Shown: in pieces, positions 24,801 to 36,800 of the stretch
Numbering within the stretch: position 1 is the stretch's first letter
Layout of the letters: each line of letters begins with the position of its first letter
Origin: Heligmosomoides polygyrus polygyrus
Lineage: Eukaryota > Nematoda > Chromadorea > Rhabditida > Heligmosomidae
Length of the DNA stretch: 64,000 bases
Assembly (NCBI GenBank): GCA_947396885.1
Contig: OX377206.1
Location: 10,594,778 to 10,658,777, forward strand
Direction: 5' to 3'
Position numbers and translations under genes: made by a program
Notes under the pieces: model-generated
Told to the model about the DNA's origin: nothing
Database searches by the model: none
Seen by the model: the letters and a program-made list of their open reading frames with translations, nothing else

Positions 24801-27800
24801 AAGCAGCATATTGCAGTTGGCTTGGCGTTTTCGTCGTAGCTCCAGGCGTCCAGTGCCCGGATTCATGAACGAAGGAGCCGTTGAATCGCTGCCACCGATT
24901 TACCTAACCCGATCCGTAGGCCGGGGCGGGCATAATTCCATCGCCGCGATGCCGTCGCAGCGCTCAGTTCATGGCCGTTTCGCCGCACGCGGCCGAATAG
25001 TCAAAGGAAACTCCGCCGCGGCCGCCGCAACAGTGGCGGTCGGCATGCGCGATGGCTTCCCGCGCCCATCGCGGGCATGGCATACTTTTTCGTGCCCTGC
25101 GCGCTTTTTAGCGTTGGTCCTGGACAGATCGCGGTCGCGCTACCTTGTAGAGCGACTAGCGCTGCGACGAGCACTGAAAAGTTCAAATTCTTTCGCGTCG
25201 CTCTGCAAAACTCATCGCCGCGATTCCATTGTGGCGACGGGAAGTATGCACGAGGCCTTAGGGGGGCACGTGCTCTTCCTCTCAGCTTCCTTACTCACGC
25301 AGCCCCAACCCCCTAGGCTTCACCGAGATCCAATTGCCGCCTTACGAAATCTTTGAGGCGCAAAACAAAAGTTTCCGGTCCATAGAACAGCGGCTGTACC
25401 GCTTGACGCCACGCCTCTAGCAGGAGGCGGGTGTACCTCCTGTCGCGCTGCCAATGTGGCCACAATGCGTGGCGTCGCGTCGCTTGGCATGTAAATTGGC
25501 CAAATTGATCGATCGCGTCGCTCAATCAATATGGCCACTATACGTGGCGTCGCGTCGCTCGGCGTCCAAGTATAAACTGGGCATTAGGCAGTGCGCCAAC
25601 TCGTTGCCACTGGGTCAGACATCAGCAGCGTTACCGGTATTTCACCTCGTCGTTTACCCGACGCTCCTGCCGGCTAACCGTTTCAACGGTTTTCACCACA
25701 AACCTACCACACTGCGCGTTGATGAATCGCGGTATGTGGCGGTTTCGCGGTAGGTTTCATCGTTACATGCCGGTTATTCGTTGATGAATCCGGGCCTAGG
25801 TTCTACACCCGTTATCGTCGGATATGAGTTCATTACCGTTTGAGCAACAGTAACTTGCTTTCTTAAGATTCAGTACTCACTATCATAGAGCGCCGGCACC
25901 ATGCCTCTTGTCAAGCTTTCCTTCAGTGTGGTGAGGCGCGCTATGTTCTTCCGACCCTTGCCTGCATGGTTCAGAATCGGTTCCAATCTTTCCATTGGCA
26001 ACTTTCACAATGCCACATCGCCTGGCAACTGAAGTATAAATCCCATCCAATATTGGCCGTCTAGTATTTCAAAACCCACCATTCGATTTTCGACTACTAG
26101 AGATCGACATCTGTGGTGTTTAGACGACCACGACGCTTAGAGCCCTTGAGTCCTTCTCCTACTGCAGTGAATTATTCTCCTGCGAACATCGTTATTCATC
26201 ATTCAGCGTTGCTGATCGTTTTTCATTCTGTCTATGTTAGGCGCTGATTTTCCACGCGAGTGTTTTTCCATGCCCAATACTGCAGAAGAATAGCTGAGCA
26301 AGGGACCGGATGTCATGGTCTTCTTCATTATTTCTTTGTCATTCCTCGAAGCCTCTTGTATCGGCAGCTTCTTTCTGCTCACCTCCGGCACTGAGTCGTT
26401 GGCAGTCTTGTTTTCGCGACCTAGGTTTACGTCGCCTTTGTAGCCGTAGATGTTCTTGAGCGTGAATATCACCTGTGTCACCTGTCGTCCCGTTGATCAT
26501 CCAGTTGCTCGAGCGGGCGCCAGCAGCGTCTCCATTCGGCCCTGTCGCGTGCCAGAGTGCTCCAATGGATCCTCCACGCTCGAGTGACACGAAGAACGTC
26601 ATGTCGTTCATTCAGGGCTTTCATGAAGTCCGACCTGCGCGTTGGTGGGCGTCCTGACGTTCTTTTGAGATCCCGCAAAATCCAGTCGTTGACGGATCTC
26701 GTTCAGCAAAAGTGTGCGAAACGCACTACGTGGCCGGCCCACCCAGTTTTCAACTTTTCGAATTTTCGAGAAAAAAAATTAAGCGTGGATAAGGTATCAG
26801 AAATGGCTCCTGGATAACGACTGTCAGAATCGCGTTTCCTCATCAGCGTTCTCCTGGTAAAGTTCAGCTGTACACAGGTCTTCTCACACGCACGATCGAA
26901 TTTGATAAGCATCTATTCCGCTTCGCCATATCTAGGTGCTGCGTCCAGCAAAGTTGTTGAGACGTGCTCTAGCTAACTGCCTTCACTGTTCTCTCCCAAG
27001 TCTTTCTTTTTCTGTCACCACGGAACATTTCACGGGTGATAATAAAAGTATGTTTCTTAACATCCATCGGTACTTCACCCTAGAATCGTCAATTCGGCTG
27101 TCATCGACACATTCTGATATTGGAAAGAGAAATTCTCTGTTCATCGAGGAACCTATAGACCACTTCAATATGGACTAAGTTGACGAACATAAGGCTCGGC
27201 GGCGCATCTACACTTGCAATTCTTCGGTGAGCTTGGTCGCGGTATAGATGTGCTTGACCGTGCTTAACCCTTCTGAAATCATGCTTGATTGAATGGTTGT
27301 CCTTTGTCTAGTGTCCTGCTGATCCTGCTAGGGGTGGCTGCAGTGAATAAACTGGGTCTAGCAGTAGTAGTTGTCATGGACGTCTTCCTTCTTGCACACC
27401 AAGGCGATACTTCTTGTTTTTCTTGCGAATTGTGCATGCCGAAAGGTAACACGTGAGAGCGACACAGCACCTTGATGACTGAACTGGTGGGAGGTTCTTC
27501 AGACCTACTCTTCTTTCGGAACCGGGTGCCGTAGTAGTTCCCAGACAAGGTTGCAGCCCTGTTCTTCTTGGAGAAACTGTGTTTGACAAATCCGTCGAGG
27601 TCCAGGAGGACGCTGCTGTCGAGTGGATCGGAGCGGAAGTTGGTGGTTTGGAAAGGCGGATATGTTGTCCTTCTAGAAGTTTTGGCACACATGGAGAATC
27701 CTTATAGCCGCTTCAGTAGCTTCAGTAAGTTAGTCAATGCTTGTGCCCTTATCTTGTGAAGGTGTTCGTCTAGTGCATCTTTACACATTCTTTTACTATT

Positions 27801-30800
27801 TTGCGTAAATTCGTAATTACGTCGAATGTGTAGAATGTTACTGGATGTTGATGTATCGGCTTGGATCCTTTACCATCTTTTGACTGCTTTCAGTGCCTTG
27901 ACTATCACAAATCGTTCGCTGAAATGCTACACGGAGTCAAATATGATGTTGTGCGTGCCAATCTCTTTCTTAAGGCATCTGGAATGTGTGTAGAGATACT
28001 AGAGGATAAACCTCGTGCTTTTCGGCCTTTTATCCTTGAGAGCAGAACCGGAAACATGCACCGTGGAGCTCTGGAGCAGCAGTTGTCCGTTAGATAAGCT
28101 GCTGTTGAAGATGATGTATCTCTGCTGCTAGCAACTATCGCTTGATGTGATGCTGTCAATGTGTGTTTTCCAAGAGCAGGAAGAGATCTCTAGCGATCCT
28201 CATTGAAGATTCAGACACACTTCGGGTCTTACTTATAAATAATCCTCTACTGCCGTCCGGGTTGATGTGCAGGTTTGCGGGATATTGTAGTGTGCGGTTA
28301 CTGCCGTTGCGTAATGGATCGTGTCGGCGTCCACGTGGACACTCAATCGATGCGCAACCCCCACTGAGCTACGAGAGCGGTTTGAGCACGAGCAGCTTGG
28401 ATGGGTATTATCCTTCCTAGAGATGTCTGAGCAGTTTTCGAGTTAGCCTAGTGGTTAATAGTGTAGTTTCATGCACAAACGGTCACAGGTTCGACTCCCG
28501 GCTCAGGCACGCCTTGCCCTGCAAAAATTGCAAAAATGGCAACGGTTCCAGCGTCAGGCCCAGGTTGACAGGCCGGCTGATGGAGAAACCTCGTCACAAA
28601 ACCATGATCACAAGTCGCAATAGAATCAGTGTAAAGGCTAGGACGTCACCCGGAAGTGGCGCACAGAACCCCCGCCCGAGTTCTGTGGTCAGTATGCGAG
28701 GGCTACCGAGGGCCGAACGACCTCGGCTAAAGAAGCTAGTTCGACTGGGGACTCTGAATGTGGGAACGCTGACCGGGAGATCTAGGGAAGTGGCTGACCT
28801 GATGAAGCGCAGAAGGATACAAGTCCTGTGTCTGCAGGAAACGCGATGGAAAGGGGCGAAAGCCAAGGAGATCGGAGAAGGGGTAAAGCTGTACTACAAC
28901 GGAGAGGACACCAAGAGGAACGGGGTAGGGATAGCTGTCGCGGAGTCCCTCAAGGATTCAGTAGCGGCTGTCCAAAGAATAAACGACCGCATCATGTCAC
29001 TGCGGCTGGACACGAAGGAGGGTTACTGGACCATCATGTCTGTCTACGCTCCGCAGACCGGATGTTCCGAGCACGACAAGGATGACTTCTACCTCTCGCT
29101 CGAGGAAGCCATAAGGTCCGTACCAGAAGGCGACTACCTCTCCATAGCAGGGGACATGAATGGGCATGTGGGGAGTGGCAGAAGAGGAGTGGAAAGGGTT
29201 CATGGAGGAAAAGGGATCGGCCTGGTAAACCCAGATGGAGAACGAATTCTGGATCTGGCTATCGCCCACGACCTGGCTGTCTGTAGCACCTTCTTCGCGA
29301 AGAGGGAGAGCCAGAAGGTGACCTATGCTAGCGGAGGAAGAAGAACTGAGGTCGACCACATCCTGGTTCGAAGGGCTGCCCTGAAAACAGTCCGGAATGT
29401 GAAGGTCATTCCGGGAGAAGACGTGGCATCACAGCACAGACCCCTGGTAGCCGACCTTAGCATACCTCTACCCACCAGGCCCAAAGTGAGGACGGAACCC
29501 AGGATCCGATGGTGGAGACTGCGGGGTTCAGAGCGGAACGAGCTACGAAGGGCAGTGCTCGAAGCAGGCCTTCCAGATCCAGCTGGTCCCGTGAATGAGA
29601 CCTGGAGGAGGGTAGCCGAAACAATCCTGAGATGTGCCAAGGAAACCCTGGGAGAAACAAAGGGAGGAACCAGAGGGAATAAATCGGCATGGTTCTGGAA
29701 CGAAGAGGTGCAGGCTGCGGTGAAGAGGAAGAAGGAGGCCTACAAGCTGTGGCAAAAGACGAGGGCACCCGAGCATCTCACAGCCTACAGGAAGCTGAAG
29801 AGGCTGGCAAAAACAGCTGTAGCGAAGGCAAAGAACGCGGAAATGGATGCCCTGTACGAGAAACTAGACGGGCCAGAGGGAGAGAAGTTCGCCATCCGCC
29901 TGGCCAAGGCGCGTCATAGAGCTAGCCTCGACATTCGAGTAGTGAAGACTGTGAAGAGTGCTGACGGTAGAGTGTTACGGAAGCCGGTCGAGGTCAGAGA
30001 GAGATGGGAGGAGTACTTCAAGGAACTCCTGAACGAGGAGTTCCCTCGTCGGGAGGCCGAGGAAGAACAGCCAACGGAAGGACCCATCCCACCCTGGACC
30101 CAAGAAGAGGTTCGCAAGGCCATACGGAAGATGAAACTCGGAAAGGCAGCAGGGCCTGACGGTGTGCCAGTAGAGGCTTGGAAGGTGCTCGGGAACCTCA
30201 GAATCAACTGGCTGACGCAGTTCCTCAACAGAATCACGAAAGAAGGTAAGATGCCGGATGACTGGAGGAACAGCACCATAGCCCCCATCTTCAAGCAGAA
30301 GGGAGACGCTTCCGAATGCTCCAACTACCGAGGGATCAAACTGATCTCACACACGATGAAGATCTACGAACGACTGGTAGACTCAAGGCTGAGGGAGATG
30401 GTACCCATCTCCCAGGTGCAGTGGGGCTTCATGCCTGAGAGGTCCACCACAGACGCCATCTTCATCGTTCGTCAGGTGATGGAGAAATATCGGGAGAAAC
30501 GAAAACCCTGCTACCTGGCATTCCTGGATCTGGAGAAGGCCTACGACAGGCTAGCTCGGGCCGTAATCTGGAATGCCCTTCGAGGAAGGGGTGTCCCGGA
30601 ACATCTGATCACGGTCATAAGGGACATGTACGAGGGCTCGAAAGCGGCGATACGAACTCCACACGGGGTGACAAGGAAAGTAGACATCACAGTGGGGGTA
30701 CACCAAGGGTCGGCTCTGAGCCCGTTCCTCTTCCTGCTGACGCTTGACTCTATAGTGAACCACCTTGAGAAAGACCCTCTCAGAACGATCCTCTACGCGG

Positions 30801-33800
30801 ACGACATCGCCCTAGTAGCCGACAACCAGGAGGAGCTGGAGGAGAAGGTGCAGCTGTGGCAGAGAGCCCTTGCGGACAACGGCCTACGGCTGAACGTGAA
30901 GAAGACGAAGTTCATCAGCTCTGAGCAGTGCGCTGGATCGATCCTAGACTGCCAAGGGGAAACGATCGAGAAGGTGGAAGAATTCCGCTACCTCGGAAGT
31001 GACCTATCCGAGGAAGGAAGTGTGGACCAGGCGGTCAGGGGACGGATAAACGCAGCCTGGCTCAAGTGGAGGGAGTCCACAGGGATCCTCTGCGACCGTA
31101 GATGCTCCAGGACGCTCAAAGGCAAGCTCTATAGAACAGTTGTAAGACCTGCCCTCCTCTACGGCAGTGAGTGCTGGGCCCTGGGTAAGGCGCAGGAGCG
31201 GCAACTGCACGCGGCAGAGATGACGATGCTGAGGTGGGCATGTGGATGGACCCGTCGGGACAGGGTGCGAAACGAGGATGTTAGGGCAGTGATGAAGACT
31301 GCCCCGATACAGCTGAAGATGAGAGAGCAGCGCCTGAGGTGGTATGGACACGTCCTCAGAAGACCAGAGGATCACCCCACAAGGTTGGCCCTAGATTACG
31401 AGGCATCCGGAAAGCGTCCGAGAGGAGCCCCTAGGAAAAGATGGAAGGACGTCATCAAGAGAGATCTCGCCGAAGTCGGCGCCACGGCAGATGACGCCCT
31501 TGATAGGATGAGGTGGCGACAGATCACAAGAACAGCGGACCCTGCGACTGCGCGGGACTAAACGCTCAGGAGAAGAAGAAGATGTCTGAGCAGTTTTCTG
31601 ATGTCTGAAGGTTTGCGCGATCAACGACAAAAACGAGCTCCGATGACAACGACTTGGATAAGGTGCAGGTTTGAGGATACTGTAGCAAGCGCGCGGGAAT
31701 ATTCAAACAGCAGTAGGGGATTAGTTATAATTGCTATCTACTCTTCGTCTCATATATTGCTGGCAGAACGTCGTTAATATCTTTGGCGTACAGAACAATA
31801 TGCACCCACCCTAGAAAATTCCAAAAGGTCTGGTTTCTGAAGGGTTTATCGTTCTGAGAACGAAGGCTAATGATGATTATTTATTTTGTTTGCATTTATC
31901 ATTTAATGATGTTTCCTCAAAAATGGACAAATATTTATTATAAACAGGCAGAAAGCGTATGAGTAACGCTTCCTGCAAACATGCAAAAACAAAAGTGTGG
32001 ATTAGACACTAGGGCCAGCGGCTTTAAAACCTGTTTATAGTCTGGGACGAGAACGACTGAGTCGCTCGAGCAAAGCATGCAAATCGATTAATACCGAGCA
32101 ATCACTTGACAAAAATCGATATGTATTCCTTGCACGGGCGACCAGTCGCTCCCGTCGTGGGTGATGAACAGATTCTTGGATAGTCTTCGGCTTATCTTTT
32201 TTTTATTTATTATTATATTTTATTGTTTATTCAATATTATCTCTTAAAAATACCAACATTGTTGCGACGCACATACCACTTAAGTACACTACCGCGAGGG
32301 TTCTCACTTCGTTCATTTAAAAACTAAATTGCCGCCACTTTGAATGTTCAAGTCATCATTGGTAGATCATATCCTTTGAATTTAATTTCACACTAACTTT
32401 ATCCCTCTATTAAACCCGCTGTTGTCCCGGAGAGTTTTTTTTCGCAGTCGTATAAATATACCAGGCGGCGCTGGAAAACCGGCTATTCGAGGGAATTTCT
32501 CATCTTCCCTTATTATTCATGACCCATTATTATTACTGATGATTACAGAGTGCTGCTCAATGGCGGGTTCGTGTTCTGTAGCTGACGAATGTGCCTCGAT
32601 GTCGTCGGACAATCGAAGGAATGCGCAGTCCGCATTGCGCAGGCTTAGCCAGGACCGATCGAGTGCGCCGCGAATCCAGAGCACGAGGTTGGTGATTCTG
32701 TAGATCTTAGGAGAGGGTTTTGCCTTTTTTGGCAGAGGGATATTCAGCCATCTACTCCTTCCAAAATGCTTGTCAAAATGTGATAAAAGGTTTGGATGTG
32801 TGGCCGGAAGCATTAGCGCTGTCGCGGATGCATCAGAGAGCGGATAAGGTAGTTTGGAATAATGGATAATTTTGTGTAGAAATTCTTGGGTAATGGAAAA
32901 AACGAACAAGCAGCAAAAATATTAGTGGCATAAGCTGTTTTATTTTCGTCAGCGTGGCTGGAATGAGGAGCTAATTATAGCATACTTTTGGCGTTTCCAC
33001 TAGCTTAGTTTGAAGCAGTAGTGCAATCATTGCATTAAGAAGGCTTTATGGGCCTCCCACGAGCTCACTCTGTAACAGGAGCCGATTCAGGTCTATCCTA
33101 CTCGGAGGGGGGAGGGCATGCAGTGCTTTAACCCACCATCTGATCCCTTGAATTGTCTCAGAACTTCAGCTACTCGCAGGTGATACAGTCGCCCTCATAC
33201 AGAACTCAGAGAATTTAGTATCGCGACTTTCTCGCGATCATAGGACGATTTCGTGGGATATTGTGAGGAATTTTCGTTTAGAGCTTTATCAGATTGTACA
33301 GCTGTGCAGACAAAAAACTCCCTATAAAAGAGTCATATGGGAAAATTCACATGGCGCTCTTCTCATGTTTCATTTTTTCTATTCTTCATTCTTTTGTAAG
33401 ATGTTTTTAGGACGCTCTAATATGTACTGTTTTTGTATATTAAAGTTTTGGTTTAATTACTCAAGTTTGAGGTAAACTGTGTCGAACAACTGGTGTAGGT
33501 GTGTACTATAGTTGTGCTCGAATGACCTATTCGAATAGGTATTCGAATGATTTTCATTCGAATTTGAGTATTCGAATTCGAATGTTCAAAAAATCGCGTT
33601 TTTCGAATGTATTCGAATTCGAATGTTCAAAAAATCGCGTTTTTCGAATGTATTCGAATTCGAATGTTCAAAAAATCGCGTTTTTCGAATGTATTCGAAT
33701 TCGAATGTTCAAAAAATCGCGTTTTTCGAATGTATTCGAGCTCGAATGTTCAAAAAGTCGCGTTTTTCGAATGTATTCGAATTCGAATGTTCAAAAAATC

Positions 33801-36800
33801 GCGTTTTTCGAATGTATTCGAGTTCGAATGTTCAAAAAATCGCGTTTTTCGAATGTATTCGAATTCCATTGTTCAAAAAATCGCGTTTTTCGAATATATT
33901 CGAAATTCGAATGCTCGAAAATTGCGGGTATTCGAAACCATTCGAATATTCGAGAATTGCCAAAAAACACACAATTATTCGAATGTTCAATGTATGCCAT
34001 TCGAATAGGCAAGTTAGGATCTGCATTGTTTTGCGAAGCCGATGCATGGATATTTTGCACTGAGAGTCCAGAAATTGTAAGCACGTCGTCTCCCTTTCAC
34101 TCCATATATGATGAGTCTGTTAATCCCTCTTCCACAACACCACACAGGAAACAAGAAACACGGCTGAATCAGAAGCTGAACCTTCAGCTTTATTCACAGA
34201 AGGACTTACAGTTTCATTCGTATTCGAACTTTTCCTATTGGAGCTCAGGAACCAGTTTTCTGTTTGACACTGCCTACGACTAATCTTGTTTTTCGCCCTC
34301 ATCTTTGCACAATTGAACTTTGCTTGATCTCTTGTTCTCTATAGGGGAACTCTAGTACAGATCCAAAAACATTGGGGGCTATGTTATACTTCGGCGACGC
34401 TGTTGTCGGCGACGTCGGTGACAGTGTTGAGCGGGTGCTATTCAGTGCGCTCAACTCTGCTGCCGACAACAGCGTCGCCGAAGTATAACATAGGCCTAAC
34501 TATTTTGTGCACCCAGTATTAACTTTCATGCTCCAAATTTACCATCTTCACTGCAAGGTTCTGTGATCCTATCGTAGCCTTTCCAAGCTTTCTTTTCACA
34601 TCAAGTTGCTTTTTAATCCTAAAGCCGCTTTGTTTCCATGCTATGTTCGCCGCCCGAGGGTTGGCAGATCAGGATTACTATGCGATGCAGTTGCATTCTC
34701 TACTAGCTGAGCAGTAAACCATACAGTTGGGGTGCAGTAGGGACGATAATATAGGCGGATTAGTGGGTATAAGATTTCTAGGATAGATCAATTACAGCAA
34801 CCGGATTTTACAACTGCTCAGACACGTCCGATCAGATGTGCTGACTTCCTAAGAGACAAAGAACGCTATGAAGAGGATTTTCGAAACAAGGGTAGGCCTT
34901 CCTTTTCGAACCGCTCTCCTTTGCATCCAGGTGAACACTTATGGACAGCGTGATCATTAAGAGCAATATCTCGGGACCATTTCCGTGAGGCATTGCCTTT
35001 TCCTTCCGTGTACACGCCCATGCAAAATGTTTCTTAGGTCTGCCTTTCTGCCAATTTGGATGGAGCGAATGTTTATGGAAAGAATGTAGTTTCTTTTATG
35101 TGCTTCTGTGCCGAACGAGGTCGTAACGCTGATCAGTCTTTACTGAGTTTCCTAACATTCTGACCATCATCGTTTTTGCACGCCAAAATTACTTACCGAT
35201 TCGGACACTAATCCATCAAGCACCTAATAGGATGGAGCTTTTCGGCTATTGTTCAGACCTGTAGCTAGAAACCTGAACCTAATAACAAGTAGTTCAATCG
35301 CTGATCTACAACTCTTAAGGGACTTATTAGGACTACCAATACAAGGAGGGGGAGCGGTTAGGCTGCTCAAGATTAATCTTCCTTGCAATCCTATAAGGCG
35401 AAGAAGCGTGAAAACATCTAGTCGCGAAGTTTCCTTAAGAAACTCTGCTTCTCTTAGTTGGGTTTTGATTATGACTTAGTAACACACTTGCTTCGTTCAG
35501 GTGGTCATAGGCATCGACAAGAAGAAGTCAGATCACTCAATGTTTCTCGGTTATGCTCTTCTTGGTCCTGGATTGGCTGTCTATAACCCGAAAGTACTTG
35601 TCCATTTCATCTTATGTCGCACATAGGATATGTTGTTGTTCACATATCGGCAGGACAGCAAAAAAGCGACACCACTGTTCTTCAGTCCTTGATGTATAGT
35701 AATGGCAAAAATATTGGTGCCTATAATATATATCCGTCACGCCTATCGGCGTGCCCCGCACTTGCACTCTTCGCGCGATGTTGCAGTATCACTGAGGTTA
35801 TGGTAAGGACAATCACATCAAGCCAGTTGCTCTGCTCATTCTGCTTTCTTTCCTACCTTGCAGTACAAAAGGCAGAATTTAAGAACCTTGCTATGTTCCA
35901 ACCTTGCACTACCTTCCTTAAGATCACGTGAGTAGTTTTGCGGTATGAAGCCATCCAGAACCTCCCCCCCCCCCCCCACCGCCATTACTCTTCTCAACAT
36001 CGGCATCATCTTCGGACGGTTAAGTGATGGTCGGCGATATCTGAGTCCCCAATCACGTTGAACGACGAATTCGGTACGTCTTCTGAATCCACACGCCCGT
36101 TGGGTGACGAGTACGGCACGTTTTCTGGATCCCCAGACACGTTAGACGACGCCTTGGCACGTTTTCTGAATCCCCAAGCACGTAGAAGACCTTTTGGTAT
36201 TTTTCGCTATTTTATGACTAACTTTCTCCGAGTTCTCACCTATTCTATGATTAATTTCTGTGCGGCGCCGATCAATAGCTCTTAGCGCTTTATTGTATAG
36301 TATGGTAATTATAACAAACTTTCCCTTTTTGCGCAGCATATGTGCTCCTGGGATCTATCAGCTGTACAAAACCCAATTTGTTGCATGGTGCAGACTGTAG
36401 AGCAAGAAAATGGCTCCTATTGTGAAGTATTGAAACTTTGAAACGCGGCGCAAAGAGCACTAAAGTAGGCGGTTCCATGAAAAGGGTGGTGCTGAAATTG
36501 CGCGGAGGCGCTCATTGAGGAAACTTAAAAGAAACTTAAAAGAAACAGGCTATGCTATTTTATTCGTCGGAACGTACGCCCGAGCTGACTATGGGTCTGA
36601 CTTTGTGGGAGTGGGGTTAACTGCGGCCAAGTTTTCGGCTCGAACAATCGTTAGGTAAGCACTGTAGAGAAGGCAGCTATTATATTATACACATCTATTC
36701 GACGACCACTTTTCTCAATCACGGAGATCATTTAGAGCTTTCCGCACTCTCCTATGCCATCAAAAATAATGCACAAACAACACTCAAGCACTTCTCATCT

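Larger units (their letters stand above)
28440..31579 (+). mobile_element. Full-length RTE-clade LINE
   Basis: 3,140 bp bounded by perfect 19-bp target-site duplications. The 5' terminus is a tRNA-like sequence (28440-28512), followed by one long open frame and an 18-nt 3'UTR ending in AGAAGAAGA, the short AGA tail common in RTE elements. No stop or frameshift interrupts the frame. It sits in sense orientation in sym-3 intron 7. Confidence 0.95.
20308..32548 (+). other. sym-3: sym-3 intron 7 (12.2 kb)
   Basis: It holds the Tc1-like element (20860), a composite palindrome (24854), an old RTE relic (26470-27700, minus) and the intact RTE LINE (28440). 22137-24850 has no recognised element except two diverged copies (23425-23530 and 24112-24235) of a palindrome with TTTATACTTCAGA ends. 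31600-32548 shows nothing clear. Confidence 0.7.

Noticed and set aside
24742..25356. A 204-codon frame on plus
   Set aside because: It lies in the composite GC-rich palindrome; its residues are low-complexity Arg/Ala/Ser and no homologue was recognised.
27861..28097. Possible sym-3 exon after a CTTTCAG acceptor at 27894
   Set aside because: The frame ends in a stop without an in-phase donor, and exons 7 and 8 already join in phase without it.
28594..30763. Antisense frames opposite the RTE open frame
   Set aside because: Shadows of a GC-rich coding strand; no domains.
33568..33905. Possible CRISPR array
   Set aside because: Units are directly abutting with no unique spacers, and the genome is eukaryotic.
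33501..34283. Long repetitive open frames (up to 260 codons) over the 41-bp arrays, also at 37281-37825
   Set aside because: Period 41 makes all three frames open by chance. The three overlapping frames encode the same shifted pattern, so no real protein is indicated.
34148..34285. Possible exon after CCACACAG (GAAACAAGAAACACGGC)
   Set aside because: No donor in phase, and exons 8 and 9 already join correctly to the conserved TRID motif.
35514..35600. Possible exon after TTCGTTCAG in intron 8
   Set aside because: No frame gives recognisable FAM102 sequence or a proper donor, and it is not needed for phase.
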